Source: a virus. Taken from it: a stretch of 21,420 nt of DNA. Both the position numbers and the translations under genes were made by a program. The stretch lies in IMG/VR virus record IMGVR_UViG_3300045777_000017, positions 1 through 21,420 of that record; one strand, written 5' to 3'. The first letter of the stretch is position 1, and every line of letters starts with the position of its first letter. The notes under the pieces are model-generated. The model had not been told where the DNA came from and searched no databases. It was given only the letters and a program-made list of their open reading frames with translations. Shown piece by piece: positions 1-7,401 of the stretch.

Positions 1-678
1 TGCCGCTGGAGCGCCACCACCACCTTGCTGGCGTGGAGCCTGGGCAGTGAAGTTCCTGCTCTGGATCGTATTGAGCGAACGCGCCATGTTGCCAACTGCG
101 CTAGCGTTGCCACTGCTCATGATCGTGATCAGCTTCTGCAACGCCGTCAGCGTAGCGCTGGACGGCATCTTCAAATTGCCCATACCATTACCAATCTGGG
201 CAATGCTCTTGGACAGCTGCGGGTCTATCTTGACACCATTCAGCGAAGACAGGAATGTGGTAAAATTTTTGGTCGTCGCGGCATTTACTTTGATGCTGTT
301 TGCGGCGCGCGCGATTGAAGAAAGATCGGCACCGAGTTTGGCATTGACGTTGATGCCACTCAACCCGCGAGCCGCGCGCGCAAGGTTGTTGATGCCGGCG
401 ATGGATGCAGCTGACGGACCCTGCAGTCCTCGCACAGCTGTGCTGAGCTGCGTGATCTCACGCGACACATTACCAAGGCTGCCGATAGATTTGAGTTTGT
501 TGAAACCAGACGACAGCTCTCCTACCTGCGCCGACAGCTTATCAAAGCCGCCTCCTGATGGAGCCTGCAGAGTTTTGAGCGCAGAGCCAACGGACGAGAT
601 CGCCGCTCCGAGTTCCTTGAGAGAACTCTTCGCGGCGCTCGCGTCTACGTTTACTCTGATGTCGTGAGATTCCGCCAT
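1..678 (-). CDS. Tape measure protein, N-terminal part (runs off the window)
   Basis: This frame is open from an ATG at 678 to the edge of the window, giving 226 residues with no stop. The product begins MAESHDIRVNVDASAAKSSL and is rich in Ser, Ala, Leu, Asn and Gly, with heptad-like helical stretches (SLKELGAAISSVGSALKTL; LSKSIAQIGNGMGNLK). It ends in a Gln/Gly/Ala-rich linker. The composition, the position straight after the two chaperone reading frames and the TAATG overlap with the upstream stop fit a siphovirus tape measure protein, which sets tail length and passes down the tail tube. No transmembrane or peptidase segment appears in this part. The function rests on order and composition rather than a motif. 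Confidence 0.82.
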   Translation of the reverse strand, partial: MAESHDIRVNVDASAAKSSLKELGAAISSVGSALKTLQAPSGGGFDKLSAQVGELSSGFNKLKSIGSLGNVSREITQLSTAVRGLQGPSAASIAGINNLARAARGLSGINVNAKLGADLSSIARAANSIKVNAATTKNFTTFLSSLNGVKIDPQLSKSIAQIGNGMGNLKMPSSATLTALQKLITIMSSGNASAVGNMARSLNTIQSRNFTAQAPRQQGGGGAPAA

Positions 679-1120
679 TACCGGTTCCGCCGCGCCGATT
701 GGGCGCGCTCCTGTTTACGCTTCGCCTCTTCCGCAGCCTTCTCGCGACCCGTTTGGATTTTGAGATGGGTGTGCTTCAAATAGACGATGTCCATCTCGGT
801 GATGTAATAGACGAGATCACGCAAGTCTTCCTCAAGGAAGATGCCTTCCAGTTCGCAATACGCTTTCATGTCGGAGAAGTTGATCGGCTGCGGCCCTGTT
901 TCCAGAACAACCCGAGTCCTTGACAGAGAGATGAAAGCGCTAGCGACCCAGATCAGCCTAGAAGACAAAGGCACCAGTGGAACTGGCGGAGGCTCGGGTG
1001 CCTTTGTTGCTCGCTGCTTTTTGGAGATTCCCTCAGCTCGGAGCCGCGCCATCCATTCGGAATTTGCGGTTGGTCCCTCATCCGTCATGGAGTTGAGAGA
1101 CGCTTCGAGCCAGGAAATTA
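678..1120 (-). CDS. Tail assembly chaperone, T-part of the G-T frameshift product
   Basis: This reading frame is reached by a -1 slip at the end of the upstream G gene. After the slip translation continues LISWLEASLNS and then 136 residues beginning MTDEGPT at 1088, giving a G-T fusion of about 281 residues. The only ATG, at 1088, has no convincing ribosome binding site, which favours the frameshift over independent initiation. The T-part has a Pro-rich stretch (PEPPPVPLVP), a middle domain with FLEEDLRDLVYYITEMD, and a charged, Arg/Lys-rich tail. In lambda-like phages G and GT coat the tape measure protein and recruit tail tube subunits, and neither is found in the virion. Its stop overlaps the tape measure start as TAATG. 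Confidence 0.8.
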
Positions 1121-1522
1121 GTTTTTTAGGTCGGCCTCAACCGTGAGGTTCCTGAAGGTTTCGCGGTTCGCCAGCACACCGCCGACGTCGTCACGGAAGA
1201 ACTGGAAGTTGCGCAGGGCAGTCTCGATGTTCTCGGGGGTTGCTTTGAGCGGAAGACCATCTTCGTCCTCAATGCCCTTCCAGTCAATTATTAGCGACTG
1301 TGAAAGCTGCTTGATCAGGAGGGTCTCGGCGATGTCATCGGGAAGCTCGCGTCCACCGCGCGTCAGCGCAGCATACGGCGCTTCGAGCTTCTTGCGGATG
1401 GCCTTGGAATGCGCACTTTGTGGACTTCTTAGTTTCACGGAGATACCGTTGCCGATGTCAATCCACGCACCGTCTTCAAAAAGGGTGCGATTAAACGCAT
1501 ACAAATCTGAAAGCTTTGTCAT
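1118..1522 (-). CDS. Tail assembly chaperone G
   Basis: The gene encodes 134 residues starting MTKLSDLYAFNRTLFEDGAW, with the family-like segment WIDIGNGISVKLRSPQSAHSKAIRKKL near residues 21-46. It is a small mixed alpha/beta protein without signal or membrane segments. It lies between the tail tube gene and the tape measure gene and ends on a canonical -1 slippery site, so the assignment as gpG-like chaperone is good even though the sequence family is only weakly recognisable. The start is an ATG one base after the HNH stop, with GAGG about 9 nt upstream. That binding site overlaps the last codons of the HNH gene, so the HNH insertion now supplies part of the upstream context. Confidence 0.82.
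   Translation of the reverse strand: MTKLSDLYAFNRTLFEDGAWIDIGNGISVKLRSPQSAHSKAIRKKLEAPYAALTRGGRELPDDIAETLLIKQLSQSLIIDWKGIEDEDGLPLKATPENIETALRNFQFFRDDVGGVLANRETFRNLTVEADLKN
1121..1127 (-). promoter_or_regulatory. Programmed -1 ribosomal frameshift site (A AAA AAC)
   Basis: The last sense codons of the G frame read CTA AAA AAC before the stop TAA at 1118-1120. They contain the heptamer A AAA AAC in the correct X XXY YYZ phase. A -1 slip here avoids the stop and enters the open T frame, which is continuous to 678. A downstream stimulatory hairpin was not clearly seen. Confidence 0.85.
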
Positions 1523-1523
1523 A

Positions 1524-2153
1524 TTATCTAACCTCGTGTCGGGTGAATGTCAGGTTTGGTAGCACCTCAGTGCAAACTGACTTCGGGAATTGGCTGTTTT
1601 GTTCATCTTCCAAAGTGCGCAGCCATTTCGCTACTTTGAAAATCTCGTCGGACGTCGCATCTTTCTTTAGCGAATTTGCTCTCCAAGAAATTACTGCGAC
1701 ATTTCCTTTCACATAACCAAGCTCAGGCTTGATGCGGTCAAGTGAAGGTGAATTGTGTGTTCCACCTCGGACGTTGGAACGCTTTAATCTAATTCCTAAT
1801 ACCGGACAAAACTCCGGAATAATGATGTCATGCTCCGTTATCGCAAATTCAATACCGGATTTATTTGCTCTTGACTTAGCCCTTTGTATCATCCAATATT
1901 CCTGCTTTAAGCTTCTCCATAAATTCGTCCTATACCTTATCTTTGCTAGATTTCTACGTGCGTAGTCGCTGGATTGAGCTGAATTGCAGGATTTACAATA
2001 ATAGTTATGGCCATCTTTCTGATTTCTACGAATCCCAAAATCAGTTATTGGTTTTTCATCACCACAATCGCAGCAAATTTTAGTGAGGGTGATGGAGGAC
2101 TCCCCCGACAAGAGTCCTCCATCGTTGTGCGCACAATTCGCTTGTTCAGCCAT
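1524..2153 (-). CDS. Free-standing HNH homing endonuclease
   Basis: A zinc-ribbon-like motif (CCDCG near residue 27, CKSC near 53) is followed by a basic helical stretch. The HNH-type core is EFCPVLGIRL (114-123) and SPSLDRIKPELGYVKGNVAVIS (135-156), then a helix SLKKDATSDEIFKVAKWL. The product cuts DNA, probably to spread its own gene between phages. It is 209 residues from the ATG at 2153, but that ATG has no Shine-Dalgarno. An in-frame TTG at 2111 has GGAGG four bases upstream and would give 195 residues. The gene is clearly more AT-rich than its neighbours, which is a sign of recent arrival, and it splits the otherwise tight tail tube/chaperone pair. Confidence 0.85.
   Translation of the reverse strand: MAEQANCAHNDGGLLSGESSITLTKICCDCGDEKPITDFGIRRNQKDGHNYYCKSCNSAQSSDYARRNLAKIRYRTNLWRSLKQEYWMIQRAKSRANKSGIEFAITEHDIIIPEFCPVLGIRLKRSNVRGGTHNSPSLDRIKPELGYVKGNVAVISWRANSLKKDATSDEIFKVAKWLRTLEDEQNSQFPKSVCTEVLPNLTFTRHEVR
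2091..2123 (-). promoter_or_regulatory. Perfect 12-bp hairpin over the HNH translation start region
   Basis: Arms GATGGAGGACTC and GAGTCCTCCATC are perfectly complementary around a 9-nt loop (2103-2111). On the minus strand the 5' arm holds GGAGG and the loop begins with an in-frame TTG. If that TTG is the HNH start, the hairpin hides its ribosome binding site. There is no U tract, so it does not look like a terminator. Confidence 0.6.
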
Positions 2154-2204
2154 GGTCGAGGTTGCCTAGTGAGCCAAGCGCCGTGGCGCTCAGCAATTGG
2201 GAGA

Positions 2205-4049
2205 TTAGGCGGTGGGAGCCACAACCGAAGAGAAGCGATCAACCTGGAGAATACAGTTGGTCGCCGGATCGCGCTGAGCTTCCCAGCTGATGTTCTCCAT
2301 CACGTCCTGGTCGATGGAGCCAGGGGAGAGCGGGTCTTCCGTCAGCTTGATCGCAGGGAGGGTGATGAAATACTGCTGGTTGTTCAGATCGAGGAAGTCC
2401 CAGCCTAGCGAGACGGTGTTATGCGCGATGAAGTCATCGAACATATACCCATCCTCGAAATAGGCATCGAACTTGCCGGTGAGCTTGAAGCGTCCGACGC
2501 CGATACCGACAGGGAACTTGAAGCCAACAGCGGTCTGCTCACGCAGAGCAGCGTCACCCTGGATCGTGATCGACTTGATCGCGGTAGCCAGCGGCACACC
2601 GTTCTTCGTGAGGTTACCCACGTTGGTCGTCGCCGACATGATCTGACCCGGCGTCGACTGCTTGGCGACGTAGGGGCTGTTCTCCAGGATGGATGCACCA
2701 CCAACGAGGCGGGTCATCGCTTCACCCTTGAAGTTCACTTTACCAGTGACGATTTCGCGCGACGCAATGTTCAGGTCGAACTGACCAACGCGCAGGCCCT
2801 TGTTGATGAAGAACTGGTTGACGTCTTCGTAACCGGTCTCGATGGTAAAGCTCTGCACCACGAAATCCTGCGGCAGCGCAGGGTTGCGGAGCATGGAGCC
2901 CTTGATCGTGACAGGCAGCGTCGACGCGTTGGCGTTGACATCCGGAGCAGGAGACACGGTGAGAACGTCGTTGGTAGCGCCAAGGACCGTGAACACGCCA
3001 CGGACCGAGTTGTCGCCACCAGCGAAGTCGGTAACCGTCGCGGCGGTGCCGGTCTTGGTGACATGCCCGAGGCCGGCAGCGTTGAACTGGCGGTTGCTGA
3101 GGCTCAACGTGCTGGTCGAATTCGAAGCCACGACGCGGATCAATCCCGCAGCGGATGCTTCGTTGATCGCGGCGACCAGTGCGGCGGCGGCAGTCGTGCC
3201 AGTGCCACCAGGGGTGTAGACGATCTCGCCAGCAACCGAAGACGTGGTCGCGACGAACGTCACTTGATTGACGCCATCGAAAACAGTCAGCGTATCACCG
3301 ACAGCCGGAGCGGCGCTGAACGCCACAGAAGCCGCGTCGAAGCCGAGGCCGTCGACATGAATCTTCTGCCCAACGCTGATCTGACCGGCTGCGATAGCCG
3401 ACGCGAAAGCATTGGTCCCGTTGGAATCGATGGTCGGCGCAGAGCCGGTGCCAAAGCGGATGGAGGTATTGGCCTTGACGAACACGTCGTTGGCGTCGAA
3501 CACAGCCGTGTAAGCGGAAGCCGCTTCGGCGGTGAGGGACGACTCAGAAACGGTGATCGTGGTCACGCCACCAGCGAACGCCACGGCGCTGACCGTGAGG
3601 TAGTTGTTGTTGGCGGGAGTAGTAAAGCCTTCGGTCTTGATGATGCGGCCCACAACGAAGTAGGTCGAATAATCCGTGTCCGATGAAATGGTGAGCGCGC
3701 TTGCGCCAGTGATGGCGACGTTGCCCATACACCAATCCATCGTCATCGGACGAGTGAACTGACCATAGACGAACGCTTCGAGGAAGGGATCGATGGCACC
3801 GGCGGAGAATTCAAAGTCGATCTCGCCTTCTGAGGCCGCGCCGACTTCGATGATGGAGGGGACCATACGGTCCGCGCGCAGCTCGTCGGACATTTTGGTT
3901 TCCTTCTTCAAGGAAACCTTCGACGTCTTGATGCGCATTTCACGGGGAGCGGTGACGCCAGAGCCCGAGGAAGGAGTTACAGCCCAAACCGACTCAGCGA
4001 TGTAGGTCAGTTTGGCGCGGTTTGAAACTGCGAAAGTTGAGAAAGACAC
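2205..4049 (-). CDS. Major tail tube protein with a large inserted domain
   Basis: The start is GTG at 4049, preceded by AGGAG at 7-nt spacing; a further GTG at 4067 would overlap that site. The product has 614 residues, about twice the usual length of this tail tube family. Residues 1-105 (KLTYIAESVWAVTP, then SELRADRM-like and EGEIDFEFSAGAIDPFLEA) and about 390-614 (VQSFTIETGYEDVNQFFINKGLRVG to the end) look like the tube fold. The segment 110-390 is inserted and contains an NNNYLTV-type beta domain and a further beta-rich domain. The protein should polymerise as stacked rings with the inserts exposed on the outside of the tail. It is the first gene behind a strong promoter repeat, as suits a very abundant virion protein. 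Confidence 0.85.
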   Translation of the reverse strand: MSFSTFAVSNRAKLTYIAESVWAVTPSSGSGVTAPREMRIKTSKVSLKKETKMSDELRADRMVPSIIEVGAASEGEIDFEFSAGAIDPFLEAFVYGQFTRPMTMDWCMGNVAITGASALTISSDTDYSTYFVVGRIIKTEGFTTPANNNYLTVSAVAFAGGVTTITVSESSLTAEAASAYTAVFDANDVFVKANTSIRFGTGSAPTIDSNGTNAFASAIAAGQISVGQKIHVDGLGFDAASVAFSAAPAVGDTLTVFDGVNQVTFVATTSSVAGEIVYTPGGTGTTAAAALVAAINEASAAGLIRVVASNSTSTLSLSNRQFNAAGLGHVTKTGTAATVTDFAGGDNSVRGVFTVLGATNDVLTVSPAPDVNANASTLPVTIKGSMLRNPALPQDFVVQSFTIETGYEDVNQFFINKGLRVGQFDLNIASREIVTGKVNFKGEAMTRLVGGASILENSPYVAKQSTPGQIMSATTNVGNLTKNGVPLATAIKSITIQGDAALREQTAVGFKFPVGIGVGRFKLTGKFDAYFEDGYMFDDFIAHNTVSLGWDFLDLNNQQYFITLPAIKLTEDPLSPGSIDQDVMENISWEAQRDPATNCILQVDRFSSVVAPTA

Positions 4050-4120
4050 GGTAGGTCTCCTGGGCACGGGGGGAGTGGCTGATGCCGCGCCCCGCGCGGA
4101 CAGACCTAATCATTGACAGG

Positions 4121-4175
4121 AATGTTAAGGTTAATAGCAATAAAAGTCAAGAAAAGTAGCAGACCGTCCCAGAAT
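4121..4175 (-). promoter_or_regulatory. Promoter repeat A, upstream of the tail tube gene
   Basis: This 55-bp block matches 12219-12273 at 54 of 55 positions. Reading minus, the -35 is TTGACT (4150-4145), then a 17-nt spacer and the -10 TAACAT (4127-4122), which predicts a start near 4115 and a leader of about 66 nt. Upstream of the -35 lies a block also shared with the repeats near 6.63 and 16.73 kb. Confidence 0.8.
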
Positions 4176-4184
4176 TTCGCAGGA

Positions 4185-4613
4185 TCAAACCAGCGTGTCG
4201 CGGTGCCCCGGCACCGTGGCGATGACGCGGAACTTACCAGTCTTCGGGTCAGGCGACGTCTTGACGTTGCCGGCCTTGAACTTTGCGTATTGAGTAGGGC
4301 TGATCTGGAAGTCCTTGTTCGAGAACAAGCGCATCAGCGTTTCAGCCTGCCCTAGCGCCGAGCGTTCGAAGGTCTCGACGGGGGTGTAGACGGAGATGTG
4401 CAGAACGACAGTTGTGCGCTCTACCTTCTTGTCCATACTGATCGTGGCGTTGAAGGTATCACCCTGGAGCACGTAGAACGCGAACCAGGTTTGGTTCATC
4501 GGTTCAATCCACTTGGCGTTTGGGGTATAGATTTTCGTCCCAGGGTAATTCAGCCCAGCGCCAGTGAAGAACTTCGTCTCCATTGCTTGGTGGAAATCTT
4601 CGACGTCACTCAT
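4185..4613 (-). CDS. Tail terminator protein
   Basis: The 142-residue protein begins MSDVEDFHQAMETKFFTGAG. It has a strand-rich middle (WFAFYVLQGDTFNATIS; RTTVVLHISVYTP) and an amphipathic helix (FERSALGQAETLMRLFSNK), the layout of small tail terminator proteins that cap the tail tube and join it to the neck. Its ATG overlaps the stop of the neck gene as ATGA, so the two are translationally coupled. The next gene is the tail tube, as in many siphoviruses. The call rests on size, fold pattern and gene order, since no diagnostic motif is present. Confidence 0.7.
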   Translation of the reverse strand: MSDVEDFHQAMETKFFTGAGLNYPGTKIYTPNAKWIEPMNQTWFAFYVLQGDTFNATISMDKKVERTTVVLHISVYTPVETFERSALGQAETLMRLFSNKDFQISPTQYAKFKAGNVKTSPDPKTGKFRVIATVPGHRDTLV

Positions 4614-5104
4614 GACAAGGGTGATCCTGCTTTAACTTTTTCCATGACTTCGGCGACAGTGATCGCGAATACTCCGTTTGGAGCACGTGACTTGCCGGCG
4701 ATGCCGGACGAACCATCCTCAATCATCCCTATGTCGGGCGAGTGATTGGCTAGTGTATAAACCGTGAACGGATTTTCGAAATTCAAAGCATGCAGCGTCG
4801 CTTGGGCAGCGTCTTGGTTGGCCTTGCGGCGAGGTTCTTCACCAAGGCCCATTTGCGACGTGTAGCCGGTAGCTTCTGGCTCGTGAATAGCCTCAAGCGC
4901 TTCACCGCCACCGCCGCCGGTTCCCTGCGACCAAATCATGTTGCGCACCGCCTGCCCGCTGTGGACCGGCGTGCGCTCGTGGACCTTCTTGTCGATGTAA
5001 TTGACGATGCCTTTGACCTCAGTGCCGACGCACTTCTCCACGCCATCGAGACACTTCCCGAGACCTTTGAGAAACTCATCGGCGTTGATGTCGATGTCGA
5101 TCAT
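4610..5104 (-). CDS. Neck / tail completion protein (HK97 gp10-like)
   Basis: The product has 164 residues. Its early part has the pattern VNYIDKKVHERTPVHSGQAV (residues about 34-53), typical of gp10-like proteins where a helix is followed by TPV.SG.... Later come FENPFTVYTLANHSPDIGMIEDGSS and a C-terminal helix AITVAEVMEKVK. These proteins lie at the head-tail interface and are needed to finish tails or attach them. A Gly-rich loop (GTGGGGGEAL) sits in the middle. Its start overlaps the upstream stop as ATGA and its stop overlaps the tail terminator start, so it belongs to a tight four-gene neck operon behind the promoter at 6.63 kb. Confidence 0.75.
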   Translation of the reverse strand: MIDIDINADEFLKGLGKCLDGVEKCVGTEVKGIVNYIDKKVHERTPVHSGQAVRNMIWSQGTGGGGGEALEAIHEPEATGYTSQMGLGEEPRRKANQDAAQATLHALNFENPFTVYTLANHSPDIGMIEDGSSGIAGKSRAPNGVFAITVAEVMEKVKAGSPLS

Positions 5105-5463
5105 GCCATTTCAACTCCGACGCGGAGGCAAACCTCCATCGGGTCACAGTCCACGCTCTTGACTTTGTATAGCGTGCCCAGAATTACAACCTCGTCCTGC
5201 GTCAGCGGACGGCGCGGCAGCAGGCCTTCCTCGAAGGTCAGCACGTAGTCGGTCGTGATGATCGAGCCAGCTTTGGTCTCCTGGGTCGCGCCTTTATCGG
5301 TGAAGCAATCGAAGGTGATCTCGACATCCGGCTCCGTGGCAGTCCCAGACACAGGGTCATAAGCTACGGAATCATAAAGGCGAAAGGTGACCGTCTCGGT
5401 GCCTGGTTTACCAAGGCGGCGCATCTTTTGCATCTGCGCGCGCCCGAGAGCTTGGATGCCCAT
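5101..5463 (-). CDS. Head closure (stopper) protein
   Basis: The 120-residue protein is beta-rich: ETVTFRLYDSVAYDPVSGTATE, then VEITFDCFTDKG, SIITTDYVLTFEEGLL, LTQDEVVILGTLYKVKSVDCDP and VCLRVGVEMA. Its length, its beta-barrel-like pattern and its position between the connector and the gp10-like gene fit a stopper protein that closes the portal channel after DNA packaging. Its ATG overlaps the connector stop as TAATG and its stop overlaps the next start as ATGA. No signal or membrane segment is present. Assigned mostly from order and fold pattern. Confidence 0.68.
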   Translation of the reverse strand: MGIQALGRAQMQKMRRLGKPGTETVTFRLYDSVAYDPVSGTATEPDVEITFDCFTDKGATQETKAGSIITTDYVLTFEEGLLPRRPLTQDEVVILGTLYKVKSVDCDPMEVCLRVGVEMA

Positions 5464-6542
5464 TAGACCCTCACGATCTTTTTCAGGCCCAGCTCATTAC
5501 CAAGCTGCCCGAGCCCGAACAGCACGAATTTTAACCATGGCGGCGCTGGCGACTGGAACCAGCCCTGCTGGTATTCGATCTCAAAGGTGTCGGTGCGGAA
5601 GCGGCGAATGCCGGCTTGATCTTGATCTGCCGCGTTGTCATTGATCAGATAATTCGCGAGCAGCGCCGTGGCGCGAAGCACTTGGAACGGCACCACGTCG
5701 TCTCTCACCTTACGCCGCTCACGGTCGAAGGCACCCTTGCGGGGCCAGCCCAGAGACTGGAGCGGCAGTGGCGGGTTCATCTGCAACACGCGCGGACGAA
5801 CAGGGTCACTCTTGCGGTCTCCGGTCCACACCACCTTGTCGTCGAGCCAGCGCGTCGCCGCTATAATTTGCACCTTCTGCTGCGTCGGCGTCAGGGCGTT
5901 CCAGGCAGTGAGGTCGCGTATCTCCTGGGCCAGGATTGCATTAGCCTGCGCGAGGCTCACGTAAGCGTTTGCGCCGAGGACGCGCGATCCATCCTCGACG
6001 AACAAAGCGAGCCCTACGACGCTCCCTGTGAAGGCTTGATTGACCAGCGTCGCGCCAGTAGAATCATTGACCTGGACAGTGAAGGAAAAATTTCCAGGCG
6101 AGGATGGCGTGCCAGACAGTTCGGCGGTCGCTGAATTCAGAGCGATGCCGTCAGGCAACATGCCGGCGGTGATCGTCGAAACGTAGGGTCGATGAATGAA
6201 CCAAGGCATTGGCGGCGTCGGGCCGAGCAGATTGATCGGCACCATTGGCTCGCCAGCTTCAAGCACGCCGAGCGTGGCGCTTGCCGGCGTGACGACGCCA
6301 ACGTATTCCTGCGTGGCGCTCGCCGAGGCGCTATCGGTGACCGTAACCGTGAAGTCATAGGCCTGTGCTTCGCCAGCGACACCGAAAAGGATTCCAAGGA
6401 CAGGGTCCAGCGTAAGTCCTGCGGGAAGCCAGCCGGTGGTTACCAAAAAGGCATAAGGCGGCGTCCCACCAGACGCCAAGGTCGCGGACACCGGCGCGCC
6501 GACCGTCATTGCTGGCAACGAAGAGATCAAAGCGAGCGTCAT
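5463..6542 (-). CDS. Head-tail connector (DnaT-like/gp6-like) with two N-terminal Ig-like putative adhesion domains
   Basis: The product has 359 residues in two parts. Residues 1-175 hold two repeats of the He_PIG/putative Ig type: LPAGLTLDPVLGILFGV and YDFTVTVTDSAS in the first, LPDGIALNSATAELSGTP and FSFTVQVNDSTG in the second. Residues about 180-359 begin VEDGSRVLGANAYVSLAQAN, continue WNALTPTQQKVQIIAATRWLDD and SLGWPRKGAFDRER, and resemble phage proteins annotated as DnaT-like or gp6-like head-tail connectors. The connector ring would attach to the portal and the Ig-like domains would project outward. The start is ATG with GGGGA four bases upstream. It leads the neck operon and overlaps the stopper gene. 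A fusion of this kind is uncommon for a connector. Confidence 0.75.
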   Translation of the reverse strand: MTLALISSLPAMTVGAPVSATLASGGTPPYAFLVTTGWLPAGLTLDPVLGILFGVAGEAQAYDFTVTVTDSASASATQEYVGVVTPASATLGVLEAGEPMVPINLLGPTPPMPWFIHRPYVSTITAGMLPDGIALNSATAELSGTPSSPGNFSFTVQVNDSTGATLVNQAFTGSVVGLALFVEDGSRVLGANAYVSLAQANAILAQEIRDLTAWNALTPTQQKVQIIAATRWLDDKVVWTGDRKSDPVRPRVLQMNPPLPLQSLGWPRKGAFDRERRKVRDDVVPFQVLRATALLANYLINDNAADQDQAGIRRFRTDTFEIEYQQGWFQSPAPPWLKFVLFGLGQLGNELGLKKIVRV

Positions 6543-6607
6543 GGTGTCCCCACAATAGAAGGCTGGCCCATGCTCTTGCGAGTAGAGGGGCCAACCGTAT
6601 TGATTTC

Positions 6608-6658
6608 ACGCTATCTTAATTAACCACGAATGTCAAGAAAGATAGCAATTTGGCTCAC
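6608..6658 (-). promoter_or_regulatory. Promoter repeat D, upstream of the neck operon
   Basis: Minus strand TTGACA (6636-6631) is preceded by GCTATCTTTC and further upstream by GTGAGCC, matching the 30-nt block of repeat C at 22 of 30 positions without gaps. The -10 is poor (TAGCGT at 17-nt spacing, or an alternative one base away), so activation may be needed. The upstream end overlaps the phoH stop codon. Confidence 0.62.
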
Positions 6659-7401
6659 GACAAGCCAGCGTCTTTTCGGTAGGCGGACACCCATTCAGAA
6701 ACCACCTTCGAGCGCACCACGTCTGCCGCGTCGAACTCGATTACATCGGCATCGAGATCGTGGCGATCAACCATGTCAATATGCCGCTGCAACCCGCTCT
6801 CGGACGCATCCATGTCGAGCTGCATCACGTCGCCAGCGATGACGACATTGGAGCCGTCGCCGGTGCGGGTGACCAGAAGTTTGAGGTCAGAAAATGTGCA
6901 GTTTTGCCCTTCATCTAGCAGAACGAAACTCTTATGGAAGGTGCGCCCACGCATGAACTCGAAGGGAACGATTTCAATCGTTCCATCCTGCATGAACTTC
7001 TCGATCTGGTTGTTGGAAATCTCGTCTTTGAACCCGTCAAGGATTGGCACCAGCCAAGGCTTTTGCTTGGCACCCATGCCACCGGGGAGGAACCCATTAC
7101 GGTGCCTCGCCGGGGCAACAGTGGGGCGGGTGATGATAACCTTCTCAATCTCGGACACGGGATTGATCAGTTTTTGGATAGCAAGGCGCGAGGGAATATA
7201 GGTCTTGCCGGTGCCTTCGGGACCAATGGCGAATACAACAGGGTGGAAGTCAATCGCCTCAATCAGCAAGCGCTGATTTTCATTCCGAGGTTCAAGCACT
7301 GTTTTTGCTGTCGCTTCACTTCTCTTTTGAGCTTTACGCTCACGGCGTCTGCGTGCTTTTTCGGAAAGCAAAGACGTAGGATCGAAGACTTCGGTGTCCA
7401 T
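6655..7401 (-). CDS. PhoH-like ATPase
   Basis: The 248-residue protein starts with a basic region (KARRRRERKAQKR). The P-loop is GPEGTGKT at residues 60-67, the Walker B motif is FVLLDEGQN at 159-167, and the second half has VVIAGDVMQLDMDASESGL (186-204), the form of the PhoH ATPase core. The segment ITRPTVAPARHRNGFLPGGMGAKQKPW is the family's conserved stretch between the Walker motifs. PhoH-family proteins bind ATP and are linked to RNA metabolism; their purpose in phages is unsettled. The ATG directly follows the stop of the 74-residue gene (TAAATG), with AAGGGA upstream. It is unusual to find it inside a virion gene block, and the gene ends just before promoter repeat D. Confidence 0.93.
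   Translation of the reverse strand: MDTEVFDPTSLLSEKARRRRERKAQKRSEATAKTVLEPRNENQRLLIEAIDFHPVVFAIGPEGTGKTYIPSRLAIQKLINPVSEIEKVIITRPTVAPARHRNGFLPGGMGAKQKPWLVPILDGFKDEISNNQIEKFMQDGTIEIVPFEFMRGRTFHKSFVLLDEGQNCTFSDLKLLVTRTGDGSNVVIAGDVMQLDMDASESGLQRHIDMVDRHDLDADVIEFDAADVVRSKVVSEWVSAYRKDAGLS

Noticed and set aside
47-667. Plus-strand frame of 206 codons
   Set aside because: It is antisense to the tape measure start, which is the better-supported frame.
1088-1088. Independent start of the T chaperone at 1088
   Set aside because: No ribosome site is present, and the frame is open back to the slippery site.
2156-2190. GC-rich inverted sequence (AGCGCC/GGCGCT) after the tail tube stop as a terminator
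   Set aside because: The stem is short with almost no loop and has no U tract.
2421-3686. Long plus-strand frame of 421 codons
   Set aside because: It is antisense to the tail tube gene. Its product is Arg/Asp/Gly-rich with no domain, and the opposite frame has clear protein features, a promoter and a ribosome site.
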